From positions 1 to 34,562 of the forward strand of contig CALXFI010000008.1 of assembly GCA_944387535.1 (NCBI GenBank): a stretch of 34,562 nucleotides of DNA, read 5' to 3'. A model generated the notes under the pieces. It did no database searches. It had not been told where the DNA came from and saw only the letters and a program-made list of their open reading frames with translations. Of the stretch, positions 15,429 through 24,404 are shown in pieces; within the stretch, counting starts at the first letter, position 1; every line of letters starts with the position of its first letter. The position numbers were made by a program, and so were the translations under genes. Source of the stretch: an uncultured Clostridia bacterium (GTDB lineage: Bacteria; Bacillota; Clostridia; TANB77; CAG-508).

Positions 15429-18400
15429 TTATTTTAAGTTACCAATAGTAACGTTTTGAGCATCACCAGTTAATGTAATTTCAACTGAAGTTAAGTTATC
15501 AAGAACTTTAACTGTTGCTTTTGTTCCGTTTAGTCCGAAAGAATTAGCATATTCTCTTATTGCAATTACATCAGATTGTGATAATCCTTCACCATATTCT
15601 GCTCTTATATCTTCATCAGAATCTTTAAATGTTTCAAAGTCTATTGTTTTACCTTTTAATACTTCTGGTGCTGCTTTTACAGTATTAGCAACTACTTTTG
15701 AAACTTCTCCTTCATCAGCTGAAACTGTAACTGTTTTATCTCCAGTTAATGAAGCATCTGTAATTTCAACTTCACCATTAGTTACTTCAACTTTCATATC
15801 TGCGCTTACATTTACTTTTGGTGCTGTTACAATTACTTTACCATTTTCTGATTTAATTGTAACTGTTCCTCTTTGTTCTGATGTATTATCATCTGCACCA
15901 ACAAATACTATGTTAGCATCTCCAGCTGTAGTATTTTCAAATGTTATATCATTTTCTGTTGTATTTGCATCAACATTTAAGTTTTTACCTGAATTAGCTG
16001 TTAATGTTAATTCTTCACCTGTTTTAACTTTTACATCATTAATTACAACTTCTGCTCCAGCTTCAACTTTATAGTTTTTATCTGAAGTTGCTGTAACTTC
16101 TATACCATCAGTTAAAACTATATCAGTATCTGTATCAGCCATTTTTACATTAGAAACATCAAATATTGAATTTGTTCCACCTAATGTTAAAGCTTTAAAT
16201 GTTCCACTTAATATTTTTGTGAAATCATTGCTTGTAATATCTACTGTTGAATTTGCAAACAAATCATCACCAGCATTAAATGTTCTATTATCAGCTTTAC
16301 CACCTAATACTATAGAAACTTCTGTTGCATCATCATTCATAGTTACTACGTCTCCAGCTTCTAATGCATCAATAACATCTCTAGCTTTTGCTAATTCAGT
16401 TATATCAGTTGTATCATATTCAGCTCCGTTCATAACTATTGTATTAGAATCTTTAAGTGCAACTTTATTTGAGTTTTCTTCCATAGCAGCTTCTACATCA
16501 TCAGTTACTGTTACTTTATCAAATACTGGTAAAGTTGTAACTGGTGCACTATAGTTAGATGCTACTTCATTTTCTTCTACAACTGCAACTAGTCTAAATG
16601 CATATTGAGTTGTTGGATTTAAACCATCAATTGTTACTTCGTTATTTTTATCAATTGTTACATCTTTTACAGGTCCTAAAACATATGATGGTTGTGTTGG
16701 ATCATAAGGACTATTTACATTATAAACTTCTACTTTGTATGAAACTTCTTTGTTTGGTATTTCTATAGGGTCTACAGGGAATTTAACACTTGTTGATCCT
16801 ACTGTTGCAGAACCCATATCAGGAGCTTCTACTCTATAGAATTGGTCAGAAACTACTTCTTCTGAATCCATAACTGCCATTTGATCAGTCTTTGCAGTAA
16901 GTTTTACTTTTGCAATATAAATTTTATTTGCGTCTATTGTTACTTTAACTTCATTTTTATCATTGTCACATGCAATATCATTTTGAGCTAATGTTTCTTT
17001 ACCTTCTCCATCTACTGTATATAGGTCGATTTCATAAGCTCCAAAATCATCTTTTCCGTTTGGATTTGTCCAAGATATTACTGCATTTCCTTCTTTATCA
17101 TTTTCTAAGTTTGCTATTGTTAAGTTTTCTACTGGTTTTAATGCTGTTACTGTTACTTCTGCTGATTCTACTGCTTCAGAACTTTCTTTTGTTCCTTCAG
17201 CATCTCCTTTTGTTACTACAGAAACTTTATATGTTCCTACTCCAGCTTTTGCTATTTCATCTGTAAATGAAACATCTAAAACTGTTACATTATCTTTTTC
17301 TTCTATAGCAACACCATCTTTATATAATGTTACTACATATGTATGAGATTCAGTATCTTTTTCATCTTTAACAAGAGTAAATTTAGCTTCTGCTTTTTTT
17401 GTTAAATCTGGTGCTTCAACTTTTGATAATTTTGGTTCAGTTGTTACATCTGCAGTATCTTTAGTTATAACAGCTGATTTCATTCCTCCTACTGAACCAT
17501 ATTCGTTTTCAGGCATATACCATACTTTATATGCTGTATTAGTTTTTAAATCATCTGCAATTGTTGCATCTGTTAATTTATTATTGCTAACATCTAAAGA
17601 TTTAGTTAATGCTTCTGCACTTGGTTCTGCTTCATCTTTACCTAATACAACATATTTTATTTTTGTTACATTACTTGTTCCCCTACTTTCTAATGAAAGT
17701 GTGGCACTTCTTGTACTTACACGATTTGTTTTTACACTTGCTGTATTTGGAGCAACTGTATTTTTAACAATCTCATATTTTGCTACTAATTTATCTCCAT
17801 CATATAGACTTGCTGTAATAGTTCCATCTTTTAATCCTGATAAATCAATTCCTGTAAATGTATCATAATCCTTATGTGCTTCAATAGTTACTTCTTGTTC
17901 CTTGTCAGCTGTATCTTTATCTTGATCAGCTACAACAAGTTTTAATTTTGCATCTTTATCTAAAGTTTCTTTTAGACTTACTTGAATTGAACTTGATTTT
18001 TCGTTTACGTTATTGATATATCCACCTTCATTCAAAGTCATGCTATAGTTTGATTCTTCAACAACTTCTTCTGCTGGTGGTAAATTATCAACAACTGATT
18101 CTCCATTTAAATCTTCAACCCAGAATTTTCTGATTCTTAATGAATCATCTGGATTTATGTTTCCAGCATTTGCATCTTGAACATCTGCAGCTTCTTTTTG
18201 TACATCATTAAAGCTTGTTAAATCAAGATAATATTTATCAACTTCTAATGCATCATCTGGATTAACACTTCCGTTTCCATCAACATCTCCATATACTAAA
18301 ACTGTATATTCTGTTCCGTCAGTTGTTGTAAAAGTAGATCCTGTACCAACTGATGTATCTAATGAAGATACTTTATTTCCATTAACTCTTTCTACTTTTC

Positions 18401-18629
18401 CTTTAAACATATCACTGTTTACAATATCATTTACAGTTAATTTAGAGCTTCTATCAGCTAATACAAAAGGTACTACTGTTTTTCCTTCTACTAATTTTCT
18501 GTATACACCTACTGGATTTGTATTTGGTTTTGCTGTTTCTGCTGCATTTACCCTGTTCATTCCTAAACCACCTGTTAATAACATTCCAGCTAATGCTATT
18601 GATGATACTATTTTAAATTTCTTATTCAA
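15429..18629 (-). CDS. secreted surface protein with N-terminal dockerin
   Basis: A 1066-aa exported protein with no membrane anchor, LPXTG or SLH domain. Signal peptide 1-29 (cleavage near NAA-ETAKP). Residues 40-112 form a beta-rich module of the type that precedes dockerins (SVGTGSTFTTTDGTEYTVLV). Dockerin at about 113-175: repeat 1 is DVDGNGSVNPDD (115-126), repeat 2 DANAGNINPDD (152-162). The middle (about 195-740) has several Ig/FN3-like beta-sandwich domains. The C-terminus (about 740-1066) has short Val/Thr/Asn repeats suggestive of a beta-helix. No catalytic domain was recognised. Translation starts at a TTG (18629) behind GGGAGG. It follows the LPQTG cohesin gene and is probably held on the wall by that cohesin. 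Confidence 0.85.
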   Translation of the reverse strand: MNKKFKIVSSIALAGMLLTGGLGMNRVNAAETAKPNTNPVGVYRKLVEGKTVVPFVLADRSSKLTVNDIVNSDMFKGKVERVNGNKVSSLDTSVGTGSTFTTTDGTEYTVLVYGDVDGNGSVNPDDALEVDKYYLDLTSFNDVQKEAADVQDANAGNINPDDSLRIRKFWVEDLNGESVVDNLPPAEEVVEESNYSMTLNEGGYINNVNEKSSSIQVSLKETLDKDAKLKLVVADQDKDTADKEQEVTIEAHKDYDTFTGIDLSGLKDGTITASLYDGDKLVAKYEIVKNTVAPNTASVKTNRVSTRSATLSLESRGTSNVTKIKYVVLGKDEAEPSAEALTKSLDVSNNKLTDATIADDLKTNTAYKVWYMPENEYGSVGGMKSAVITKDTADVTTEPKLSKVEAPDLTKKAEAKFTLVKDEKDTESHTYVVTLYKDGVAIEEKDNVTVLDVSFTDEIAKAGVGTYKVSVVTKGDAEGTKESSEAVESAEVTVTALKPVENLTIANLENDKEGNAVISWTNPNGKDDFGAYEIDLYTVDGEGKETLAQNDIACDNDKNEVKVTIDANKIYIAKVKLTAKTDQMAVMDSEEVVSDQFYRVEAPDMGSATVGSTSVKFPVDPIEIPNKEVSYKVEVYNVNSPYDPTQPSYVLGPVKDVTIDKNNEVTIDGLNPTTQYAFRLVAVVEENEVASNYSAPVTTLPVFDKVTVTDDVEAAMEENSNKVALKDSNTIVMNGAEYDTTDITELAKARDVIDALEAGDVVTMNDDATEVSIVLGGKADNRTFNAGDDLFANSTVDITSNDFTKILSGTFKALTLGGTNSIFDVSNVKMADTDTDIVLTDGIEVTATSDKNYKVEAGAEVVINDVKVKTGEELTLTANSGKNLNVDANTTENDITFENTTAGDANIVFVGADDNTSEQRGTVTIKSENGKVIVTAPKVNVSADMKVEVTNGEVEITDASLTGDKTVTVSADEGEVSKVVANTVKAAPEVLKGKTIDFETFKDSDEDIRAEYGEGLSQSDVIAIREYANSFGLNGTKATVKVLDNLTSVEITLTGDAQNVTIGNLK

Positions 18630-18673
18630 CTTTTTTTCCTCCCTTATTTTGAATATTTTTAAAAATACTTATA

Positions 18674-19375
18674 TTATTTTCTTAATTTTCTAATTGCTAC
18701 AACTGCTACAACTGCAACTGCTGCAACAACTCCTGCTACTGCTATAACTGATGTTCCTGTTTGTGGTAATTTTGTTATAACATTTCCATTTTCATCAACT
18801 TTTTGTGCTTGTGTATTTGTTTTGTCTCCATTATTTTCACTAACTGTTGTATCTGCTGGTGTATCTGTATTTGGAGTTTCTACATCTCCTGGAGTTTCTG
18901 GTTGTGTTGGATTTTCTGGTTCTTCTGGTGTAGTAGGTTCTTCAGCTTTTTCAACAACTGCTACTGTTGTTGTAGTTGTGTTTAAACTTTCTGATTCATG
19001 TGTAAATAAGTTACTTGCAACAAAGTCTGCTGCATCTGTATTTGCCTTTGCAACAAATGTGAATGTTATATAAGAAGCTGTTCCTGTTGCATTTGAACCT
19101 GCAACTTTTACTACTCCTGGATTTTTAGCATTTTCTGTTAAAGTTCCAATATCAGATGAAACTGATTTATATTCAAAACTATTTGCATCATATGTTAAAT
19201 CTACTCCTATTGATTGTGTTGGTTGATCTAATTTAACTGTAACTGTTACAGTATCTCCCACATTAACTTCTTGTGCACTTGCACTTATATCGGCAGCATT
19301 AACTTGGCTTGCCATTACTCCTATCATTATCACTAATGTTATTAATATTCCAAATATTTTATTTCTCATTTTCAT
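18674..19375 (-). CDS. LPQTG-anchored cohesin-domain protein
   Basis: A 233-aa wall protein from the ATG at 19375. The open frame reaches 19387, but the GAAAGGA site leaves too little space for that start. Signal peptide about 1-27 (ending VNA-ADI). A cohesin-like domain spans about 29-137: SAQEVNVGDTVTVTVKLDQP, VDLTYDANSFEYKSVSSDIG, SYITFTFVAKA. A Pro/Glu/Thr spacer follows (about 146-195), then sorting signal LPQTG (203-207), hydrophobic helix and the basic tail RKLRK. Sortase should cut in LPQTG and link the protein to peptidoglycan. It lies between a sortase gene (about 70 bases upstream) and the dockerin surface-protein gene (about 45 bases downstream). The cohesin call rests on pattern similarity. 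Confidence 0.85.
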   Translation of the reverse strand: MKMRNKIFGILITLVIMIGVMASQVNAADISASAQEVNVGDTVTVTVKLDQPTQSIGVDLTYDANSFEYKSVSSDIGTLTENAKNPGVVKVAGSNATGTASYITFTFVAKANTDAADFVASNLFTHESESLNTTTTTVAVVEKAEEPTTPEEPENPTQPETPGDVETPNTDTPADTTVSENNGDKTNTQAQKVDENGNVITKLPQTGTSVIAVAGVVAAVAVVAVVAIRKLRK

Positions 19376-19446
19376 TTTTAAAATCATTCCTTTCTTATTT
19401 TTATAATCTTATGTATCTTTATATACACTTTTCTATGCTTTTAGCA

Positions 19447-20100
19447 TTATACTTCCCTTGCCTTACATATAAGTCTAGTTAATCCCCCAGGATTACATGT
19501 TATTAGAGTTACTTCTTTATTTCCATCTTGGTTTTGATCTAAACATTCTAAATCAGTTGGATCACAAGAATATTTATTATAAATTTCATAATCTATTCTT
19601 TCTTTTGTTTCTCTTGTAATTAAATAGAATTGATCTCCCACATTCATCTCATCTAATCTTTTCAAAATGTTGCTCCAATTATGTCCACATATACAAAAAT
19701 TACCAGGTTCATTTATATTCACCTGTGGTGGATAAAATTTGGTTACACCAAGTTTTAATGAACCACTTTCTGTTTTAGATAAAACATTTTGCCTTACACC
19801 AATTTTTTCAATAACCAATTGTCCAAGTACATCATAACCACCTAATTTTTCAGGTATGTCAACATTTTCATATTTTTTTTCTTCCTCTTGTTGAGGCACT
19901 AGATTTGTTGACTCGGTATTATTTGTCACTTGTGATGAGGTTTCGACAATATTTTGCTCATCTGTTTCTTTCTTATCTGTAAATATGTACACAATCAAAA
20001 AAGCTATTAATGCTATTACAAGAATTACTCCAACTACTTTCTTTTTGTTTATCTTTTTTTTGATCATTCTCTTCCCTTGATGATATATAACTCTTTTCAC
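19447..20100 (-). CDS. sortase (module 1)
   Basis: A 217-aa membrane-bound transpeptidase. An N-terminal basic stretch (MIKKKINKKK) precedes one membrane helix (about 22-40), then a Ser/Thr/Gln linker and the sortase barrel. The catalytic set is His140 in CICGHNW, Cys202 in TLITCNPGG and Arg209 in TRLICKA. Appearance is closest to the small class D-type sortases, not certain. The start is ambiguous: GTG 20100 with GGAGG five bases upstream is chosen; GTG 20115 and ATG 20067 (behind AAGGGAAGAG) are alternatives. First gene of module 1, followed by its likely substrate, the LPQTG cohesin. A promoter with candidate operators lies upstream. Confidence 0.88.
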   Translation of the reverse strand: MKRVIYHQGKRMIKKKINKKKVVGVILVIALIAFLIVYIFTDKKETDEQNIVETSSQVTNNTESTNLVPQQEEEKKYENVDIPEKLGGYDVLGQLVIEKIGVRQNVLSKTESGSLKLGVTKFYPPQVNINEPGNFCICGHNWSNILKRLDEMNVGDQFYLITRETKERIDYEIYNKYSCDPTDLECLDQNQDGNKEVTLITCNPGGLTRLICKAREV

Positions 20101-20172
20101 ATCTTCCTCCTTCACCTCCTTATTTTCTCTTAGTGTTGTAATTTTCTCACTATATTTATAGTTAAGAAATCA

Positions 20173-20213
20173 ATAAAACAGCTTCTTTCCTGAAACATTA
20201 AGAGCTGTTTTAT
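20173..20213 (-). promoter_or_regulatory. leader hairpin upstream of sortase gene
   Basis: 11-bp perfect arms ATAAAACAGCT (20173-20183) and AGCTGTTTTAT (20203-20213) with a 19-base loop, located between the predicted start of transcription (about 20255) and the sortase gene. There is no U run after it on the minus strand, so it is not an obvious terminator. It could stabilise the mRNA or be a regulatory leader. Confidence 0.5.
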
Positions 20214-20235
20214 CTTAGTATCTCTACTTTTATTT

Positions 20236-20250
20236 AATCTGTTTCAGGTT
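20236..20250. promoter_or_regulatory. candidate operator site 2
   Basis: AATCTG-TTT-CAGGTT, a near-perfect 15-bp palindrome. It matches the reverse complement of site 1 at 11 of 15 positions and lies 31 bp (three helical turns) from it centre to centre, just downstream of the -10. Confidence 0.45.
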
Positions 20251-20261
20251 ATTCGTCTATT

Positions 20262-20290
20262 ATTTTAACCTAATTCAGATTAGAAGTCAA
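20262..20290 (-). promoter_or_regulatory. promoter of surface module 1 with operator site 1 in spacer
   Basis: Minus strand: -35 TTGACT (20290-20285), 17-base spacer, -10 TAAAAT (20267-20262). The spacer is filled by a 15-bp palindrome-like site AACCTA-ATT-CAGATT (20267-20281). A protein bound there would block RNA polymerase. The divergent XRE gene at 20435 is the obvious candidate regulator. Confidence 0.6.
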
Positions 20291-20434
20291 TAGTAATTTT
20301 AAAATATTTTAAAATATTTTTATAAAATGTATTTTTCATGTATTTTCATGCAATTTTTACATTTTCATAGAAAAATCCTCAAACTTTTTTAATAAAAAAT
20401 TTATTTTGTCACAAAATAAAAAGGAGGAGAAAAA

Positions 20435-20695
20435 ATGAGTAAAAAATACGAAAAAGCTTATGATAGAATTAGAGCTTTAAGAGAAGATAATGATTTAACA
20501 CAAAAAGAAATTGCTACTATACTAAACATGTCACAAACCGGATATTCAAAATATGAAACAGGAGAAAATGATATTCCAACAAAAATCTTAATAAATTTAG
20601 CTTACTATTATAATACATCGACAGATTATTTACTTGGAATAACAGATATACAAAAACCTTATTCTCGATCAAAAGGATCTTATTTGCAAGAATAA
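20435..20695 (+). CDS. XRE-family HTH regulator
   Basis: An 86-aa protein consisting almost entirely of one Cro/C1-type helix-turn-helix (about 10-67): RIRALREDNDLTQKEIATIL, then NMSQTGYSKYETGENDIPTK and YYNTSTDYLLGIT. It has a short unstructured tail and no sensor domain, so it probably works as a dimeric repressor or responds through abundance or proteolysis. A clear AAAGGAGGAG site precedes the ATG. It is the only plus-strand gene inside the surface-protein island, divergent from the sortase/cohesin/dockerin module and convergent with module 2. Paired 15-bp palindromic sites lie in the shared intergenic region. Confidence 0.92.
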   Translation: MSKKYEKAYDRIRALREDNDLTQKEIATILNMSQTGYSKYETGENDIPTKILINLAYYYNTSTDYLLGITDIQKPYSRSKGSYLQE

Positions 20696-20737
20696 ATTAC
20701 TCTTTTATTTTGTTTTATTTTATATTATTAAAAATCT

Positions 20738-20793
20738 AAAAGTATCTAATAGTACTAAAAATCAAATTTATGATTTTCCTATTAGATACTTTT
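20738..20793. terminator. bidirectional terminator between convergent genes
   Basis: Perfect 15-bp arms AAAAGTATCTAATAG (20738-20752) and CTATTAGATACTTTT (20779-20793). An inner AAAATCA/TGATTTT pairing extends the structure. It lies between the XRE gene and the end of surface module 2. Confidence 0.88.
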
Positions 20794-20813
20794 ATCTTTC
20801 TAATTAATATTCT

Positions 20814-22139
20814 TTATTTAGATCTTTTTCTTTTCTTTTTTTCAAATAATATAGCAATACTTGCAATGATTAAAACTATAGCAATTAATGTAAATAAGGA
20901 AACTAATCTATTTCTATTTTCTTTTCCTTGCTCTTCATTATTTTCTATCTTTGCTTCTTTTACTTTATTTTCATCAGTACTTGTTTTTTGTATTTCATAA
21001 ATTTCATTTAATTTTTCTTGATTGCTTTCTTGTTCTTCTATATATTTTTCCTCTTCTTCACTATTTCTTTTATATACATTTATTAAATATTCTTTTTTCG
21101 TATAACCATTTCTAGCAGTTACTGTAATTCTAATTTCATTATTCCCTTCATTTAAAATATCATCTTTTTTTATTTCCACGCTAGCATTTTCATCTTCAGG
21201 TATTGCAAGCAAATTTATCTTTTCTAAGCTATTACTTACTTCTGCGTTATAATTAGTAATAGTTGTGTCAAAAGCTGGGTAAAGAAGTGTATTTTCAATT
21301 GCCAAAGTTTCTAAATTAGTATTTGCCGCTTCTATATCATTAGTTTTAGTAATATTAATTATATATGTGCTACTACTTGTCTTATCAGGAGATGTTACTT
21401 GTATTTTTATTAAATTTAAACCATCTTTCAAGTTTTTATTTCCTGTAACTTGAACTTCTGCGTCTTTATTTTTACTCGTTGCTAAAACTTCTATATCTTT
21501 TACATCACTTTTTACAGTTAAATAATAATCATAAATATTTTCGTTAAAATCTGGTACCATTCCTTCTATACTAAGTCTTAAGTTTTGTAATTTAGAATTA
21601 CTCAAATTATCATCTTGCCCTACCTCTTCTCTTGCTTGTTTTTCTAAATTTGTTTCTTCTTTTCCAACTTGAACTTGTTTTTCTTTAAATTCCGTTTTTA
21701 CATCTTGACTTTTTTCAGTATAAAAATTTCCATCCATACTAAATGTTGCAAGTCCATTTTCTTTTGCCTTAAACTTAAACTTTACTAATTCTCCATTTTT
21801 TGCTCCATTTCCTCCTTGTTCATCATACCAAACAAATATAATTCTATTACCATCTACATTTATATTTTCTGGTCCTTCTACATATTGGAATTTTTCCTCA
21901 TCAAAATAAAGATATAAAGTATATGCAGCAGTTTCAAAATTTTCTATATTAATACTAATTTCTATTTCTTCACCTACATCAATAACATCTTTATTGCTTT
22001 CTATATAGACTATACCTGTAGTATTTGCATAAGTTTTATAAGATGATATTATATATATGAAGGAAAGTATAAAAATTACCAAAAACTTATTTTTATTACT
22101 AACTTTTTTAATCTCTAAATTTATATTTTTTAAACTCAT
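20814..22139 (-). CDS. membrane-anchored cohesin protein with cadherin-like domains
   Basis: A 441-aa exported protein. The N-terminus has a hydrophobic helix at about 19-37 (signal/anchor). Residues 42-160 look like a cohesin (NKDVIDVGEEIEISINIENF, LYLYFDEEKFQYVEG, NGELVKFKFKAKENGLATF). Two cadherin-like beta-sandwich domains follow (about 185-270 and 275-360), recognisable by YDYYLTVKSDVKDIEVLA and the YIINITK/YLINVYK endings. A Glu/Lys-rich linker leads to a C-terminal membrane helix and the tail EKKKRKRSK. There is no LPXTG motif, so it should stay in the membrane while the other cohesins go to the wall. It starts 12 bases after the dockerin glucosaminidase gene ends. Confidence 0.8.
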   Translation of the reverse strand: MSLKNINLEIKKVSNKNKFLVIFILSFIYIISSYKTYANTTGIVYIESNKDVIDVGEEIEISINIENFETAAYTLYLYFDEEKFQYVEGPENINVDGNRIIFVWYDEQGGNGAKNGELVKFKFKAKENGLATFSMDGNFYTEKSQDVKTEFKEKQVQVGKEETNLEKQAREEVGQDDNLSNSKLQNLRLSIEGMVPDFNENIYDYYLTVKSDVKDIEVLATSKNKDAEVQVTGNKNLKDGLNLIKIQVTSPDKTSSSTYIINITKTNDIEAANTNLETLAIENTLLYPAFDTTITNYNAEVSNSLEKINLLAIPEDENASVEIKKDDILNEGNNEIRITVTARNGYTKKEYLINVYKRNSEEEEKYIEEQESNQEKLNEIYEIQKTSTDENKVKEAKIENNEEQGKENRNRLVSLFTLIAIVLIIASIAILFEKKKRKRSK

Positions 22140-22151
22140 AATATTCTCCTT

Positions 22152-24404
22152 TTATTGTTCTATTTTTTGAAGTCCTAATATATGTCTTTGTATTAATAAT
22201 AAGTCAACAGAACTTGGCTTTGAAGATGTTTTCCTTACATTGCTTGCTTTCATAAATATATCATCCAATTTTTGCAACTCTAATATATGACGTTGTAAAA
22301 CTAATAAATCTACACTATTTATTTTCCCATCTCCATTAGAGTCACCATATATTATAATTGTATATCTTCTTAAAATATTTCCATTTTCCTTTACTAATAT
22401 TTTGCTTCCTGTACCTACAATATCGTTATCAGACAAAGTTTCACCCTTATAATTTATGAATTCTAATTCTAAATCCGTTGTAATTAAATCTTTTAAATCA
22501 GATACTTTGTTTTTATCATAATCTATTCCTGATATTTCTAAACTATCCACATTTAAAGAACTATCAAAATGAATTTCTGAATCTTCCATCTTTCTTACTA
22601 CTGTTACACTGCATTCTTTTTTTATCTCTTCATTTTCTTCTGATTTAACTGTAATAATAGCTGTTCCTTCAGTCTTTGCTTCTAAATTTCCGTGCTCATC
22701 TACTGTTACAATATCAGGACTATTACTTTCAAAAAATATTCCCTTCTTATTTGCATCATCTGGTTCTACATAAGCATTTATCTTAAAAGTATCCCCTACC
22801 TGCATATAAACATCATTATTATCTATTGAAATATTAGTAACTTTACTATAAACCTCTATTTCTATGCTATCTTGAACATTATTTTCTTCTGCTTTTGCAT
22901 TGATTGTCGCTTTTCCACTTGTTATTCCTCTTAAATTTCCTTCATCATCTACTGTTACAACATTTGGATTACTAGATGAATATATTACTTTATGTTCTTT
23001 AGCTTCTTCTGGTGTTATCCTAACTTCTAGTTTTTTAGTTTCCCCTTTATTTATTACATTATTATCAATTGTAAGCTCTATTTTTTCTATTTCTACAGGT
23101 GGCACCTCTGTTACATAATTTTGTGAAATATAACCAATAATTCCGTTTTGAAGTTTTACCATATCCCATCTATCACCTGTTCCAATACCTTTTTTTATTC
23201 TTGTCATTTGATTTCCATTTTGCACCATTGTTATTACTTCATAAGAAGTCCCTGGTCCTGTTCTTACATTTACATTTGTAGCATTGCAATAAACTTTAGT
23301 ATTATCATCTGTAAAATTACTTGGTTCAATGCTTGGGCTTTGTGTTGGAATATCAGGCATATTATTATATATTGGAATAATAAAATTCATTGGAATATCT
23401 AATAAATTACTATTTTTATATCCTGTATATATAGATTTAGATTCACTGAACGGCGCTAAGACATTTGTCATGTACTGATGCCAAAATAGACTATCTCCTG
23501 TCACATCGAATTTTTGTAAATATACTGTATCTTGTCCTTGATTTATATAACTATCTCCTATAAAAATTGCTCCACCCGTTATTGCTCTTTCTTTTGTATT
23601 CCATGGTATTAAGAATTTAGTTTTTGTAGCTTCGCTTGCACCTTTTCCATCTTTTGCATACTGAAGTCCATTTTTTATTGCTCCCATGGCTTCTTGCGAA
23701 CTTGTTGCTCCTATATTATAGAAATTATATAAACCTTTAAAACCTTCTACTGTTCCACTAATTGAGCTATGTGATAAAAAAGGTCCTACTTCTTGTTTTA
23801 TCCTTGATGCTAGATGATATGGACTAACTTTTGAAGTTCCACCTCCCCTTAATATTAAATCTGAATATTTCTCGCTCATATTAATAGTTTGGCCATTACT
23901 TGTTAAATAAGAAACTTTTGTATTATAAAATTCTGTACCATAAAGTATCTTTTCTACTCCATCTAAATTATTTGTATGTTCACTAAAAGATAATGCTTCA
24001 AATTGAAATATTCTAACTTCATTTAAAAAATTCCTTGGATCCATGCAAAACTCTACCGCTTGTCTTGAACTATCTACCCAACCTGCGTCTACTTCAACAT
24101 TATATTCTCCTGGTTTTGTATTTTTCCACCTATCTGAATAATTCTTTGGGACTAAATTTTTACCAAATTGATTTTCATTGTCAATTACATATTTCCAATC
24201 TAAATTTGTATAAAGAGCTGTAAATTTCCAATTCGGATGCTTTTTTGAAAGTTCTTCTAAATACGCTTTATAACTATCTGGAAAATCTTCTATTCCATTA
24301 GAAGTTGAACTTCCTAAACTATTTGTTAATAATATAATTGCACAAATAAAGAAAAGTATTATTACAAGTATTATATATGTTTTTTTACTTTTTAATATGT
24401 TCAT
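22152..24404 (-). CDS. N-acetylglucosaminidase with SH3b, Big2 and C-terminal dockerin
   Basis: A 750-aa surface enzyme, probably cutting peptidoglycan glycan strands. N-terminal membrane helix 9-29. Residues 40-345 form a glucosaminidase (GH73/LytB-like) domain; SRIKQEVGPF contains the likely catalytic Glu205. SH3b domain at about 370-432 (NVNVRTGPGTSYEVI). Two Big2 Ig-like domains at about 440-520 and 523-604. A dockerin-preceding module spans 610-685 (IVGTGSKILV, YTIIIYGD). Dockerin at 686-750: loop 1 DSNGDGKINSVD (688-699) is canonical, while loop 2 (about 722-734) has lost the Asp ligands although LLLIQRHILGL is kept. The ATG at 24404 lies directly after the sortase stop, and the next gene follows by 12 bases. 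Confidence 0.88.
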   Translation of the reverse strand: MNILKSKKTYIILVIILFFICAIILLTNSLGSSTSNGIEDFPDSYKAYLEELSKKHPNWKFTALYTNLDWKYVIDNENQFGKNLVPKNYSDRWKNTKPGEYNVEVDAGWVDSSRQAVEFCMDPRNFLNEVRIFQFEALSFSEHTNNLDGVEKILYGTEFYNTKVSYLTSNGQTINMSEKYSDLILRGGGTSKVSPYHLASRIKQEVGPFLSHSSISGTVEGFKGLYNFYNIGATSSQEAMGAIKNGLQYAKDGKGASEATKTKFLIPWNTKERAITGGAIFIGDSYINQGQDTVYLQKFDVTGDSLFWHQYMTNVLAPFSESKSIYTGYKNSNLLDIPMNFIIPIYNNMPDIPTQSPSIEPSNFTDDNTKVYCNATNVNVRTGPGTSYEVITMVQNGNQMTRIKKGIGTGDRWDMVKLQNGIIGYISQNYVTEVPPVEIEKIELTIDNNVINKGETKKLEVRITPEEAKEHKVIYSSSNPNVVTVDDEGNLRGITSGKATINAKAEENNVQDSIEIEVYSKVTNISIDNNDVYMQVGDTFKINAYVEPDDANKKGIFFESNSPDIVTVDEHGNLEAKTEGTAIITVKSEENEEIKKECSVTVVRKMEDSEIHFDSSLNVDSLEISGIDYDKNKVSDLKDLITTDLELEFINYKGETLSDNDIVGTGSKILVKENGNILRRYTIIIYGDSNGDGKINSVDLLVLQRHILELQKLDDIFMKASNVRKTSSKPSSVDLLLIQRHILGLQKIEQ

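Noticed and set aside
16970..17266. Plus-strand Leu-rich frames opposite the large dockerin gene and other minus-strand genes
   Set aside because: They are antisense shadows of low-complexity Lys/Glu-rich coding sequence, with no ribosome binding sites.
20160..20260. Cyclic-di-GMP or other known riboswitch ahead of the sortase gene
   Set aside because: The conserved core sequences of known classes are not visible; only one simple hairpin is seen.
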